A stretch of DNA of 64,000 nucleotides, from assembly GCA_903855985.1 (NCBI GenBank), contig CAIOAO010000075.1, forward strand, positions 1 to 64,000, read 5' to 3'. Below are positions 1 to 10,433 of the stretch, piece after piece. Origin of the DNA: an uncultured Opitutia bacterium. Its GTDB lineage: Bacteria; Verrucomicrobiota; Verrucomicrobiia; Opitutales; Opitutaceae. Made by a program: the position numbers and the translations under genes. Each line of letters opens with the position of its first letter. The first letter of the stretch is position 1. The notes beneath the pieces are model-generated. The model ran no database searches and was not told where the DNA came from. It saw only the letters and a list, made by a program, of their open reading frames with translations.

Positions 1-6
1 AATCCA

Positions 7-513
7 ATGCGTCACAACAAACACCACGCTTCCCTGGGCGTAACCGTCGAGCACCGCCGGGCGATGATGTCCAATCTCGCCGCCTCGCTCATCACCCACG
101 GCCGCATCAAGACCACCCTGACCAAGGCCAAGGCCCTGCGTCCCTTCATCGAGAAGGTCATCACCAAGGCCAAGCAGGCCGCGGCCAAGACCGACCCGAA
201 GGACGCGCTCCACCTCCGCCGCCTGGCCCATTCCGACGTCCGCGACGAGACCGCCCTGACGCTCCTCTTCAATGAGAAGCACAAGGAGTTCACGAACCGC
301 AGCGGCGGCTACACCCGCATCTACAAGCTCGGAGCCCAGCGCCTCGGCGACGCCGCGGAGCTCGCGCTCATCGAGTTCGTGAAGGCGGACGACACCGGCT
401 ACAAGAAGTCGAAGGGCAAGAAGGCCGCCAAGGCCAAGAAGGCCAAGGCCCCCAAGGCCGAAGCCGTGACGGCCGCCCCGGCCGCCGAGGCCACGCCGGA
501 GACCAAGGCCTGA
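7..513 (+). CDS. rplQ: 50S ribosomal protein L17
   Basis: Structural protein of the large ribosomal subunit, near the exit tunnel. The N-terminus (MRHNKHHASLG, then the RRAMMSNLAASLI stretch) is the L17 signature, and the core fills residues 1 to about 130. The remaining 35 to 40 residues are a Lys/Ala/Pro-rich low-complexity tail, longer than the roughly 120-residue core of many bacterial L17 proteins. L17 is usually the last gene of the alpha operon (rpsM-rpsK-rpsD-rpoA-rplQ); the window starts just before it, so that context is inferred. A strong terminator follows directly. Confidence 0.97.
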   Translation: MRHNKHHASLGVTVEHRRAMMSNLAASLITHGRIKTTLTKAKALRPFIEKVITKAKQAAAKTDPKDALHLRRLAHSDVRDETALTLLFNEKHKEFTNRSGGYTRIYKLGAQRLGDAAELALIEFVKADDTGYKKSKGKKAAKAKKAKAPKAEAVTAAPAAEATPETKA

Positions 514-533
514 GCCGCTCCGCTCCCCATTCC

Positions 534-565
534 AACGCGTCGAAGGTTTCCTTCGGCGCGTTTTT
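534..565 (+). terminator. Intrinsic terminator after rplQ
   Basis: Bases 535-539 pair with 557-561 and 541-546 pair with 550-555, with one G-T wobble between the two blocks (540/556) and a TTT loop at 547-549. A run of five T starts at 561. Stem plus U-tract 20 bases after the rplQ stop is a textbook Rho-independent terminator and marks the end of the ribosomal protein operon. Confidence 0.92.
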
Positions 566-582
566 CATTTAGCCCTTTCGCC

Positions 583-810
583 ATGCTCGAGCTGACTCCC
601 GCCGTCGTGGTTTACTGCACGCTGCTGGCCGCGGTGTTCCTCGGCGTGTGGTTTTATTACGACCGGCGCGACCATGCCCGCTTCGAGGTCGAGCGCCGTA
701 AGACGACCTTCCACTGCATCCGCTGCGACGCCCTCTACACCGCGCCGAACGGGTCCGAACTCGCAAAATGCCCGCGCTGCGCCCACGAGAACACCCGGCT
801 CAAATTCTGA
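583..810 (+). CDS. Small membrane protein with zinc ribbon
   Basis: Protein of 75 residues. Residues 7-25 form one hydrophobic membrane segment, followed by a charged linker (YYDRRDHARFEVERRKT). The C-terminal part carries two CxxC pairs (CIRC near residue 47, CPRC near 65), spaced as in a zinc ribbon. No enzyme motif is visible. It lies between the rplQ terminator and guaA, and the codon pattern fits its neighbours. I do not know its function. A membrane-tethered zinc ribbon could serve as a protein-interaction or sensing module, which is inference only. Confidence 0.8.
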   Translation: MLELTPAVVVYCTLLAAVFLGVWFYYDRRDHARFEVERRKTTFHCIRCDALYTAPNGSELAKCPRCAHENTRLKF

Positions 811-911
811 CCGCCGGGCTCGCGGCCGTTCCCAGTCGCGCCGAGAAGGCCGGAGCGGGCCATTGACACGCCTCCGGTTTGTTGTCCGTTTATTCGTTTT
901 TCCGGCCGCCC

Positions 912-2450
<1,539 letters not shown>

Positions 2451-2502
2451 GCCGGAACCGGGCTTTCCTCGGGGCGAACTTTAGTCCAACCTGGGGTTCG
2501 TC

Positions 2503-3261
2503 ATGCTCACCCTGTCTTCCCGCCGGTTTGTCGCGCTGCTGGCCCTTGCCTTCGTGCCGGTTGCGGCCGTGCAAGCCGAGCCCGCAATCATCGCCAAGGC
2601 CCGGGCCTACCTGGGGTCCGAGGCGGCGCTCAATGCGGTCAAATCGGTGCATTACACCGGCTCAATGCTCGCGCCCGTGGGGGCGGACGCCACCAAGCCG
2701 CTGACCGTCGGGGTGGAGATCATTTTTCAGGCACCCTACCGCCAGCGCACGGTTCGCACCACCGCCAGCATCTCGGATACGAGTGCGCTCGATGACTACG
2801 ATGGCTGGCAGAAGATCCAGGATGCCAAGGATCCCACCCGCTGGCGTCTGCAACTGCTCCCCACGGACCAGATCAAGCGGCAGCGGGCCATTGTCTGGGA
2901 GAACCTCGCCTTCTACCGCGGCTTGGAACAGGCGGGCGGCAGCGTGGTTGACCAGGGTCCCGTCACGCTGGAGGGCGTCGCCTGCCGGAAGATCGCCTTC
3001 ATCCACTCCCCCTACCTGATTTTCTACCGCTACTTCGCCGTCGCCAGCGGCCGGCTGATGCTCACCGAGACCGAAAATGGCAGCTCCATCCGCGAGCAGG
3101 GCGAAATCATGGTCAATGGCATCCGGTTCCCGCGGAAAATCACCAATTCCATCAAGAGCGCCGACGGCAAGGAGCAGACCGTCACCATCACCTTTGACAC
3201 GATCACCGTGAACGAAACCTTCCCGGCCAGCCAGTTTGCGATTCCCTCGTTTACCCGGTAA
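2503..3261 (+). CDS. Exported protein, possible LolA-like fold
   Basis: Protein of 252 residues. Residues 1-25 are a Sec signal peptide (basic start, hydrophobic VALLALAFVPVAAV core, AxA-type end at VQA). The mature part opens with AKARAYLGSEAALNAVKSVHYTG and continues as alternating beta-rich segments containing a WQKIQD stretch. The helix followed by long beta strands resembles outer-membrane lipoprotein-sorting or carrier proteins of the LolA/LppX type often found in Verrucomicrobiota, but no diagnostic motif proves this. It likely acts in the periplasm. It precedes hisD by 26 bases without any obvious functional link. Confidence 0.75.
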   Translation: MLTLSSRRFVALLALAFVPVAAVQAEPAIIAKARAYLGSEAALNAVKSVHYTGSMLAPVGADATKPLTVGVEIIFQAPYRQRTVRTTASISDTSALDDYDGWQKIQDAKDPTRWRLQLLPTDQIKRQRAIVWENLAFYRGLEQAGGSVVDQGPVTLEGVACRKIAFIHSPYLIFYRYFAVASGRLMLTETENGSSIREQGEIMVNGIRFPRKITNSIKSADGKEQTVTITFDTITVNETFPASQFAIPSFTR

Positions 3262-3287
3262 ATCACTTTCCACCGCTACCCTTTCCC

Positions 3288-4589
3288 GTGCGCACCCTCT
3301 CCATCACCTCCCGGACTTTTACCGAGGACCTGGCCGCCTTCTGCCGCGGCAGCCTCGTCTCCCGCGAACTCTCCGCGGGCGTCGCCGCCATCCTCACCGC
3401 CGTTTATGAACGCGGGGACGAGGCCGTCGGTTATTACGCCGCGAAATTTGACGGCGCCAAGCTGCAGGCCCGCGACTTCCGGGTGAAGCCGGCCGAAATC
3501 ACCGCCGCCGCAAAGCGCCTGCCCGCCGCCGAGCGCAAGGCGCTGGTTGCCGCCCACGAGAGCATCATCGCCTTCAACCGCCGCGGCCTGCCGCAGCCCT
3601 GGACCGCGAAAAACAAGCACGGCGCCACGGTGGGCGAGAAATTCGACCCCATCCGCCGCGTTGGCCTTTACGTGCCCGGCGGCCAGGTCCCGCTGGTCTC
3701 CAGCGTGCTGATGACCGCCACCCTCGCCAAGATCGCCGGCTGCCCGGAGATCGCCGTGTTCACGCCGTCCAATTCCTCCGGCAAGATCGCCGACGGCCTG
3801 CTGGCCGCCCTGCACCTCGTCGGTGTGGAGGAGGTCTACAAGATCGGCGGCGTGCACGCCATCGGCGCCATGGCGTATGGCACGACGACCATCCCCGCGG
3901 TCGACAAGGTCTTTGGCCCCGGCAACGCCTTCGTCTGCGAGGCCAAGCGCCAGGTATTTGGCACCGTCGGCGTGGACTCGCTGCCGGGTCCGAGCGAGCT
4001 GATGGTCATTGCCGACGAGACCGCGCGCGCGGATTTTGCCGCCGCCGACCTGCTCGCCCAAGCCGAGCACGGTTCCGGCCGGGAGAAGGTCTTTCTCGTC
4101 GCCACCTCGACCAAGATCATCGCCGACATCGTCGCCGAGATGGAAAAGCAGCTGCACCTCCTGTCGCGCTCCGAGAAGATGGCGCGCGTGCTCGCCGAGG
4201 GTTTCCTGGCCGTCGAGGTCAAGACCCTCGCGCAGGCCGCCGAGGTCGCGAACTACATCGCCCCCGAGCATCTCGAGCTGCTGGTGAAGGATTCCGCCGC
4301 CAAGGTGCTGACGCGGACCATCACGACCGCGGGCGCGATCATGCTCGGCAACTTTACCCCCACGGCCCTCGGCGACTTCACCGCGGGTCCGAGCCACGTG
4401 CTGCCCACCGGGCGCGCGGGCCGGTTCTTCAGCGGGTTGCGCGTGGCGGACTTCATGCGGCGCACCAGCCTCACGGGCTACAGCCGCGGCAGCGTCCGCA
4501 AGGCCGAGCCCATCGTGGCGGCCTTCGCAACGATGGAGAAACTCGATGCGCACGGGCGGTCGGTGAAGATCCGCACGGTCAAAAAATAA
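3288..4589 (+). CDS. hisD: Histidinol dehydrogenase
   Basis: Catalyses the last two oxidations of histidine synthesis, L-histidinol to L-histidine, with NAD and zinc. The 433-residue sequence has the family blocks GLYVPGG near residue 125, VFGPGNAF near 206, the catalytic AQAEHG (Glu-His pair) near 259-264, and APEHLEL near 325. The start is GTG at 3288, which gives the expected N-terminus; the preceding bases are a pyrimidine tract without Shine-Dalgarno. It is the first gene of the histidine block, 7 bases before hisC. Confidence 0.96.
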   Translation: MRTLSITSRTFTEDLAAFCRGSLVSRELSAGVAAILTAVYERGDEAVGYYAAKFDGAKLQARDFRVKPAEITAAAKRLPAAERKALVAAHESIIAFNRRGLPQPWTAKNKHGATVGEKFDPIRRVGLYVPGGQVPLVSSVLMTATLAKIAGCPEIAVFTPSNSSGKIADGLLAALHLVGVEEVYKIGGVHAIGAMAYGTTTIPAVDKVFGPGNAFVCEAKRQVFGTVGVDSLPGPSELMVIADETARADFAAADLLAQAEHGSGREKVFLVATSTKIIADIVAEMEKQLHLLSRSEKMARVLAEGFLAVEVKTLAQAAEVANYIAPEHLELLVKDSAAKVLTRTITTAGAIMLGNFTPTALGDFTAGPSHVLPTGRAGRFFSGLRVADFMRRTSLTGYSRGSVRKAEPIVAAFATMEKLDAHGRSVKIRTVKK

Positions 4590-4596
4590 GCGCGTC

Positions 4597-5709
4597 ATGC
4601 CGTCCTCCCCGCTGACGCAGCTCGCGCTGCCGCACGTTGCTTCGCTGCACGCTTATACGCCCGGTCTCCAGCCGACGGAACCCGGCTGGGTAAAGCTCAA
4701 CACCAACGAGTGTCCCTATCCGCCCAGCCCGCGCGTCGCCGAGGCTCTGCGCCAGGAAATCGGTGCCGACGGTTCCTCGCTCCGGCTTTATCCCAACCCG
4801 AAGAGCAGCCCGCTGCGCGCCGCCGTCGCTCAACTGCACGGCCTGCGCGAGGAGAACGTCTGCATCGGCAACGGCTCCGACGATATCCTCAACCTCCTGG
4901 TCCGGCTCTTTTGTTCCCCGGCCGCCGCCGCCGGCTTCCTGTTCCCGAGCTACTCGCTCTATCCCGTGCTGGTCGCGATCCAGGACGGCCGCAGCGAGGT
5001 GATCGGGTTCGACCGCTCGATGCGGCTGCCGTTTGAAAAGATCGCGGCCTCGACGGCCAAGGCGTTCTTCCTCACGTCACCGAACGCGCCCACGGGCGTG
5101 GCCTTCACCAACGCCGACCTCGAGCGCATCCTGGCCACGTTCCGCGGCATCCTGGTCGTGGACGAGGCCTACGTGCCCTTCGCGTCGGAGAACGCCGTGC
5201 CGTTGCTCGCGCGGTTCCCGAACCTCGTGATCGTGCGCACGCTGTCCAAGGCCTATGCGCTCGCCGGCATCCGCGTCGGCTACGCCCTGGCGCAGCCCGA
5301 ACTCATCGGCCTGCTCGACCGCGTGCGTGACAGCTACAACGTCAACCGCCTCTCGCAGGCCGCCGCGCTCGCCGCCCTGGGGGATCCGGCCTACTACGAG
5401 GCGCTGATCGCCAAGGTGAAGGCCACACGCGACGCCAACCTGGCGCGGTTCGCCGGCCCGCGCGGCTGGTTCACCTACCCGTCGCAGGCGAATTTCATCT
5501 TCACCGAGCCGAAGAACGCCCGCGGTGAAAGCGGGCCGGCGGTCGCCCAGTCCGCCTATGACTTCCTCTGCCGCCGCAAGGTGCTGGTCCGCCACTTCCC
5601 GAGCCACGCCTTGACCGCCTCGTTCCTCCGCATCACCGTGGGCACCGATGGCGAAATGTCCGCCCTCAACGAATCCCTCGACGCATGGCTAAAAACACCT
5701 CTCGCGTAG
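4597..5709 (+). CDS. hisC: Histidinol-phosphate aminotransferase
   Basis: PLP-dependent class I/II aminotransferase that converts imidazole-acetol phosphate to histidinol phosphate using glutamate. The 370 residues show [12 protein letters not shown] near 34-45, the GNGSDD cofactor contact at 91-96, SPNAPTG at 161-167, VVDEAY with D189, and the Schiff-base lysine K218 in [11 protein letters not shown]. The last 25 bases overlap the start of hisB, so the two are probably translationally coupled. Confidence 0.95.
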   Translation: MPSSPLTQLALPHVASLHAYTPGLQPTEPGWVKLNTNECPYPPSPRVAEALRQEIGADGSSLRLYPNPKSSPLRAAVAQLHGLREENVCIGNGSDDILNLLVRLFCSPAAAAGFLFPSYSLYPVLVAIQDGRSEVIGFDRSMRLPFEKIAASTAKAFFLTSPNAPTGVAFTNADLERILATFRGILVVDEAYVPFASENAVPLLARFPNLVIVRTLSKAYALAGIRVGYALAQPELIGLLDRVRDSYNVNRLSQAAALAALGDPAYYEALIAKVKATRDANLARFAGPRGWFTYPSQANFIFTEPKNARGESGPAVAQSAYDFLCRRKVLVRHFPSHALTASFLRITVGTDGEMSALNESLDAWLKTPLA

Positions 5710-6287
5710 CGACTGTCACCCGCAAGACGGCCGAGACCGACATCGCGCTCACCCTCGCGGTGGACGGCCGCGGCCTGGGCAAGATCGACACCGGCGTGCC
5801 GTTCTTCGACCACATGCTCACGCTCTTCGCGAAGCACGGCCTGTTCGACCTCACCGTGAAGGCGAAGGGCGACACCGACGTGGATTACCATCACACCGTT
5901 GAGGACGTCGGCCTCGTGCTCGGCCAGGCCTTCAAGGAGGCCCTGGGCGACAAGGTCGGCATCAAGCGCTACGGCTTTTTTCTGCTGCCCATGGATGAGT
6001 CGCTCGCCCGCATCGCCATCGATGTCGGCGGCCGCCCGCACCTGGTCTATTCCGCCGACGCGCCGACGATGTTCGTGCGCGATTTCAACATCATCCTCGT
6101 GAAGGAATTCTGCCGCGCGTTCAGCAACGCGCTCGGGGCGAACCTGCACGTCCAGCTGGTCTACGGCGAGGAGCCGCACCACGTGGCCGAGGCGATCTTC
6201 AAGTGCCTCGCCCGCGCGCTCGACATGGCCACGGCCATCGAGCCCCGCGCCGCCGACCTGCTGCCCTCGACCAAGGGAACGATTTAA
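5685..6287 (+). CDS. hisB: Imidazoleglycerol-phosphate dehydratase
   Basis: Dehydrates IGP to imidazole-acetol phosphate using two manganese ions. The monofunctional 200-residue form has the two metal-binding repeats: [13 protein letters not shown] with [10 protein letters not shown] in the first half, and [10 protein letters not shown] in the second half. It lacks the N-terminal histidinol-phosphate phosphatase domain of enterobacterial HisB, so that activity must be encoded elsewhere. It overlaps hisC by 25 bases. Confidence 0.96.
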   Translation: MAKNTSRVATVTRKTAETDIALTLAVDGRGLGKIDTGVPFFDHMLTLFAKHGLFDLTVKAKGDTDVDYHHTVEDVGLVLGQAFKEALGDKVGIKRYGFFLLPMDESLARIAIDVGGRPHLVYSADAPTMFVRDFNIILVKEFCRAFSNALGANLHVQLVYGEEPHHVAEAIFKCLARALDMATAIEPRAADLLPSTKGTI

Positions 6288-6367
6288 CCGGCGGGTCGGG
6301 GTGAAGGGCGGGGGAGCGAGCCGGCTTGCTTCCCTCCTTTCCGTCACCTCGACTTCCCACCCACGCC

Positions 6368-6994
6368 ATGATCGCGGTCATCGACAACGGCATCTGCAAT
6401 CTCCGCAGCGTCACGAAGGCCCTCGAGGCCGTCGGCGCGGAGCCGCGGGTGGTGCGCACACCCGCCGAGGTCGCGGCCAGCGGGGCCACCGGGCTCGTGC
6501 TGCCCGGCGTCGGCGCGCTGCGGGACTGTGTGGCTTCGCTGCGTGCGACCGGGCTCGCGGACGCGGTCCGCGACTGGATTGCCGCCGACCGGCCGTTCCT
6601 CGGCGTCTGTCTGGGCATGCAGGCGCTGTTTGAGCACTCCGAGGAGTCCAACGTCACCGGCCTCGGCATTTTCCCCGGCCGGGTCGTCAAGTTCCGCCGC
6701 CCGCCGGAGTTCAAGATCCCGCACATGGGCTGGAACACCGTGCGCTTCACCCAGCCCAATTCCCCGCTGGCGGCCGGCCTGGCGAACGAGGGCGAGGCCT
6801 TTTATTTTGTGCACAGCTATTACTGCGTGCCGTCCGACCCCGGACTGGTGCTGGCGGAGTGCGACTATGGCGGCCCGTTCTGTGCGGCGATTGCGCGCGG
6901 CCGCTGCTTTGCCACGCAGTTCCACCCGGAGAAGAGCCAGGCCAAGGGCCTGCAGGTCTACCGGAACTTTGCCGGGGTGGCGGCGAAGGCCTGA
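6368..6994 (+). CDS. hisH: Imidazole glycerol phosphate synthase, glutaminase subunit
   Basis: Supplies ammonia from glutamine to HisF in the step that makes IGP and AICAR. The 208-residue class I glutaminase carries C81 in VCLGMQ, and H186 and E188 in QFHPEKS; GNICNLRSV-like GICNLRSV follows the start. I chose ATG 6368 because MIAVIDNG is the family N-terminus; the frame is also open from 6326. The usual partners hisF and hisA are not next to it: the following gene is citrate synthase. This is therefore a partial histidine cluster. Confidence 0.95.
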   Translation: MIAVIDNGICNLRSVTKALEAVGAEPRVVRTPAEVAASGATGLVLPGVGALRDCVASLRATGLADAVRDWIAADRPFLGVCLGMQALFEHSEESNVTGLGIFPGRVVKFRRPPEFKIPHMGWNTVRFTQPNSPLAAGLANEGEAFYFVHSYYCVPSDPGLVLAECDYGGPFCAAIARGRCFATQFHPEKSQAKGLQVYRNFAGVAAKA

Positions 6995-7112
6995 TGGCAG
7001 GCGGCTAATCTTCTTACAGCCGGGTTGCTGCCGGCTAATTTCGCGTCATGCGGGGGCAAACCGGGCAACTTTGCTTTGCAAGCGGCATGGATTCGGCTTG
7101 GTTAAGCTGACC

Positions 7113-8408
7113 ATGGCCACGACCGCGCAGCTCAAGCTCGACGACAAGGAATACACCCTGCCCGTGATTGTCGGGACCGAGGGGGAGAAGGCCATCGACA
7201 CCCGCACGCTGCGCGCGACTACCGGCCACATCGCCTACGACCAGGGTTACGGCAACACCGGCTCCTGCGAGAGCGGCATCACCTACCTCGACGGCGACAA
7301 CGGCATCCTCCGCCACCGCGGCTACCCGATCGACCAGCTGGCCCAGAACAGCAATTTCGGCGAGACGGCCTACCTCGTCATTTACGGCGAGCTGCCGAAT
7401 GCCGCCCAGCGCAAGGCCTTTGGCGACCTCCTCCGGCAGCACGCCGCGATCGAGCCGCAGATGCAGGCAATCCTCCAGGGCTACCCGAAGGACGCGCCGC
7501 CGATGGCCATGCTGTCGTCGCTCGTCGCCGCGCTCGCCGCGTACCACCCGCACCTCGCGACGAACAACTTCGAGAACGACCTGAAGAACTTCGATCTGGC
7601 CGCCGCCATGGCCATCTCGAAGATCCGCACGCTCGGGGCGATGATCTACCGCTACCAGCACGGGTTGCCCTACAATCCGCCGAAGGACGTGCCGTTCTGC
7701 GACAACTTCCTCCACATGATGTTCTCGGAGCTCTACAAGGACTTCGTGCCGGCGCCGGAGGTCTCCCGCGCGTTGAACACGCTCCTGCTGCTCCACGCCG
7801 ACCACGAGCAGAACTGCAGCACCTCGACGGTGCGCATGGTGGGGTCGAGCGCCGCCAATCTCTTCACCTCGCTTTCCGCCGGCATCTGCGCGCTTTCCGG
7901 CCCGCTGCACGGCGGCGCCAACACCGCGGTGGTGCAGATGCTGCAGTCCATCCACGACGAGCATGACGACGGCACCCGCTTCATCGCCGCGGCGAAATCC
8001 GGCAGCAAGAGCAACCGCCTGATGGGCTTCGGCCACGCCGTGTACAAGAACTTCGACCCGCGCGCCAAGATCATCGCCAAGGCCTGTGACGACGTCCTCA
8101 ACAAGCTCGGCATCAACGACCCGCTCCTCGCCATCGCGAAGAACCTCGAGCAGGCCGCGCTCAAGGACGATTACTTCCTCTCGCGGAAGCTCTACCCCAA
8201 CGTGGACTTCTACAGCGGCATCATCATGCGCGCCCTCGGCATCCCCGTGAACATGTTCACGGTCATGTTTGCCATCGGCCGGTCGCCCGGCTGGATCGCC
8301 AACTGGCGCGAGGTGGCGGCGAACCCGAAGGGCCGCATTTACCGCCCCCGGCAGATCTACTCCGGCCCCGTGAAGCGGGATTACCTGCCCATGGCACAGC
8401 GGGGTTGA
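7113..8408 (+). CDS. gltA: Citrate synthase
   Basis: Condenses acetyl-CoA and oxaloacetate to citrate at the entry of the TCA cycle. The 431-residue product is of the hexameric type-II (GltA) class: N-terminal beta domain with DTRTLRATTG, then ILRHRGYPIDQLA, LHADHEQNCSTSTVR (substrate His), GPLHGGAN (catalytic His), MGFGHAVYKNFDPRA, and the C-terminal SPGWIANW with RIYRPRQIY. ATG 7113 gives the expected short N-terminus, although the frame stays open far upstream inside hisH. It is probably transcribed on its own; the gene on its right is convergent. Confidence 0.96.
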   Translation: MATTAQLKLDDKEYTLPVIVGTEGEKAIDTRTLRATTGHIAYDQGYGNTGSCESGITYLDGDNGILRHRGYPIDQLAQNSNFGETAYLVIYGELPNAAQRKAFGDLLRQHAAIEPQMQAILQGYPKDAPPMAMLSSLVAALAAYHPHLATNNFENDLKNFDLAAAMAISKIRTLGAMIYRYQHGLPYNPPKDVPFCDNFLHMMFSELYKDFVPAPEVSRALNTLLLLHADHEQNCSTSTVRMVGSSAANLFTSLSAGICALSGPLHGGANTAVVQMLQSIHDEHDDGTRFIAAAKSGSKSNRLMGFGHAVYKNFDPRAKIIAKACDDVLNKLGINDPLLAIAKNLEQAALKDDYFLSRKLYPNVDFYSGIIMRALGIPVNMFTVMFAIGRSPGWIANWREVAANPKGRIYRPRQIYSGPVKRDYLPMAQRG

Positions 8409-8447
8409 GGCGGCGCGGGGTTAGATTGCTCCGCCCGGCAATTCCGA

Positions 8448-9206
8448 TCAGGCCGCCGGCTTTTTCTCCGGCTCCGCCTTGAAAATCTCATCGGTCGTCA
8501 GCCCGGTCAGCCCGCGCAGCCCGCGGATGAGCTGCCAGAGCGCGACCATCATCATGGCCATGACGGGCACCATGATGACCGGCACGCTCAGCCAGTGCAT
8601 CTTGGCCAGCTCGGCATTGAACTCGGGGGTGCCGCCCGGGCTCTTGAGCAGGTAGCGCGCGAGCAGAAAACCCAGCCCGCCGCTCAGGAAGAACGCCAGC
8701 GCGATCAGCAGGCTGCAGCGCTGCAGGAGCGAGATGAACCCGCTCTGCGTGCCGCGATCCCGCAGGGTGGCCTCGATGCGCGGCACGTCCATTACGGTGT
8801 CGTTGTAGAAGATCGTTTTGATCAGCGGCTCCCGCGAGCGCATGGTCGCCAGCAGGGCCACGCCGATCAGCGAGGGAATCGCCGCATCCTTCACCGCGAA
8901 CCAGAATCCGCCGAGTTTCAGGATGCCGAAGATGCCGCTGACCAGCACGCCCACGGTGCCGAGGACCGAGAGCACGTTGGTCTTCCGCCGCACGACAAAA
9001 TCGTAGAGACCGTAGCCGAGAGGAAAGAGCAGGGCGACCACCAGGCCCCAGACCGGGCCGAGCCGGTTTTCCTTGCTCAACTGCGCCATCAGCACCGCCG
9101 GGATCGCGACGTTGAAGGCCAGATTGACCAGCAGGTTTTCCGGTTTCGCGGGCGGCCGGGCGGGGGCGGGGGCGGATGCGGGCGCAGGGAGGGGTTCGGG
9201 GGTCAT
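8448..9206 (-). CDS. VC0807-family integral membrane protein
   Basis: Protein of 252 residues. After a Pro/Ala-rich cytoplasmic start (about residues 1-20) there are about six hydrophobic segments, including FPLGYGLYDFVVRRKTN, VLVSGIFGIL, and IALAFFLSGGLGFLLARYLL. This layout and the YDFVVRRKTN loop resemble the uncharacterised VC0807 family (intracellular-septation-A-like). ATG 9206 is preferred; the 31 residues encoded upstream of it look non-coding. It is divergent from pdxJ with 55 bases between the starts. The C-terminal half appears to add a loop before the last membrane helix. Function unknown. Confidence 0.78.
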   Translation of the reverse strand: MTPEPLPAPASAPAPARPPAKPENLLVNLAFNVAIPAVLMAQLSKENRLGPVWGLVVALLFPLGYGLYDFVVRRKTNVLSVLGTVGVLVSGIFGILKLGGFWFAVKDAAIPSLIGVALLATMRSREPLIKTIFYNDTVMDVPRIEATLRDRGTQSGFISLLQRCSLLIALAFFLSGGLGFLLARYLLKSPGGTPEFNAELAKMHWLSVPVIMVPVMAMMMVALWQLIRGLRGLTGLTTDEIFKAEPEKKPAA

Positions 9207-9261
9207 TTCGCTTTTGCATTGGAGAATCACCAGCCGTTTAATGGCGTCAAACCTCTGTCCC

Positions 9262-10005
9262 ATGATTCTCCTCGGCCTGAACATCGACCACTGTGCCACC
9301 GTGCGCGAGGCGCGCTATCGGGAGGCCGCGGCCACCACGGGCGGGGCGGTGGAGCCGGATCCGATCACCCTGGCCCTGCTGGGTGAACGCGCGGGTGCGG
9401 ATGGCATCACTGTCCACCTCCGCGAGGACCGACGGCACATCCAGGAACGCGACGTCTGGCGGCTGCGTGAGGGCATCGCCACGCGCCTCAACCTCGAGAT
9501 GGCCTGCACGCCGGCGATGACGGCCTTCGCCCTGAAATTGAAGCCGGAGACGGTCTGCGTGGTCCCGGAAAGCCGGCAGGAAATCACCACCGAGGGCGGC
9601 CTCGACGTGGTGGGCAACCGCAAGGCCGTGCGGGCCTGCATTGACGCGATGACGGCGGCGGGCATCCAGACGAGCCTCTTTATCGACCCCGACGAGGCCC
9701 AGATCGAACTGGCGGCCAAGCTGGGTGCGCCGATCGTCGAGCTGCACACCGGGGCCTACGCCAACGCGTACTTCGGCCCGAAGCGCGCGAAGGAATTCCA
9801 GCGGCTGCGGCTGGGCTGCGTACGCGCCCACGAGCTCGGCCTCACGGTCAACGCCGGCCACGGTATCAATTACGTCAATATTGCGGAAGTGCGCACGCTG
9901 CCGCACCTGCACGAGCTCAACATCGGCCACAGCATCATCAGCCGCGCGCTGTTCACCGGGATCGAGGAAGCGGTGCGCGAGATGAAAACCCGCATGTGCG
10001 CATGA
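9262..10005 (+). CDS. pdxJ: Pyridoxine 5'-phosphate synthase
   Basis: Joins 1-deoxyxylulose 5-phosphate and 3-amino-2-oxopropyl phosphate to give pyridoxine 5'-phosphate. The 247-residue TIM barrel starts with LGLNIDHCATVREAR and has the family blocks DGITVHLREDRRHI, CVVPE, SLFIDP, ELHTGAYA, VNAGHGINYVN and ELNIGHSIISRA. ATG 9262 fits the family start and follows a pyrimidine-rich tract. The stop overlaps the acpS start as ATGA, an arrangement (pdxJ-acpS) seen in many bacteria. Confidence 0.97.
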   Translation: MILLGLNIDHCATVREARYREAAATTGGAVEPDPITLALLGERAGADGITVHLREDRRHIQERDVWRLREGIATRLNLEMACTPAMTAFALKLKPETVCVVPESRQEITTEGGLDVVGNRKAVRACIDAMTAAGIQTSLFIDPDEAQIELAAKLGAPIVELHTGAYANAYFGPKRAKEFQRLRLGCVRAHELGLTVNAGHGINYVNIAEVRTLPHLHELNIGHSIISRALFTGIEEAVREMKTRMCA

Positions 10006-10421
10006 GCTCAGGCCTGAATATCTCCCTTCCGCCCGGCGGCGTGCTGGTCGGCCTCGGCGCCGACCTGATCGAGGTCGAGCGCGTGCGCGGCGTGCTGGAG
10101 CGCCAGGGGCCACGGTTTCTCGAGCGGGTGTTCACCGACGAGGAGCGGGCCTATTGCTCCGGCATGGCCCATCCGCACAAGCATTACGCCGCGCGGTTCG
10201 CCGCGAAGGAGGCGGTTTCGAAATGTTTCACGACGGGCATCGGCGCCGAGCTCGGCTGGCGGTCGGTCTCGATCTACCACGGCCCGCGCAACCAGCCGCT
10301 GGTGCGGCTCGACGAGAAGGGCCAGGCCCTCCTCGCGGCGGTGGGTGCGACGCACGTGATGGTCACCCTCTCGCACACCGAGTCGCATGCCATGGCCGTC
10401 GCGGCGATCATCCGGGCCTGA
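10002..10421 (+). CDS. acpS: Holo-[acyl-carrier-protein] synthase
   Basis: Transfers 4'-phosphopantetheine from CoA to apo-ACP. It has the two Mg-binding motifs of the family, GLGADLIEVERV near residue 18 and RFAAKEAVSKCF near 65, plus SHTESHAMA near the end. The start at 10002 overlaps the pdxJ stop by 4 bases; an in-frame ATG lies 6 bases earlier. The 139-residue length is slightly over the family average because of about 15 extra N-terminal residues. Confidence 0.95.
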   Translation: MSSGLNISLPPGGVLVGLGADLIEVERVRGVLERQGPRFLERVFTDEERAYCSGMAHPHKHYAARFAAKEAVSKCFTTGIGAELGWRSVSIYHGPRNQPLVRLDEKGQALLAAVGATHVMVTLSHTESHAMAVAAIIRA

Positions 10422-10433
10422 TCGGGTTATGCC

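Noticed and set aside
6995-7112. Hairpin AGCCGG..CCGGCT (7018-7036) as a terminator after hisH
   Set aside because: Only six pairs and a weak AATTT tail; not convincing.
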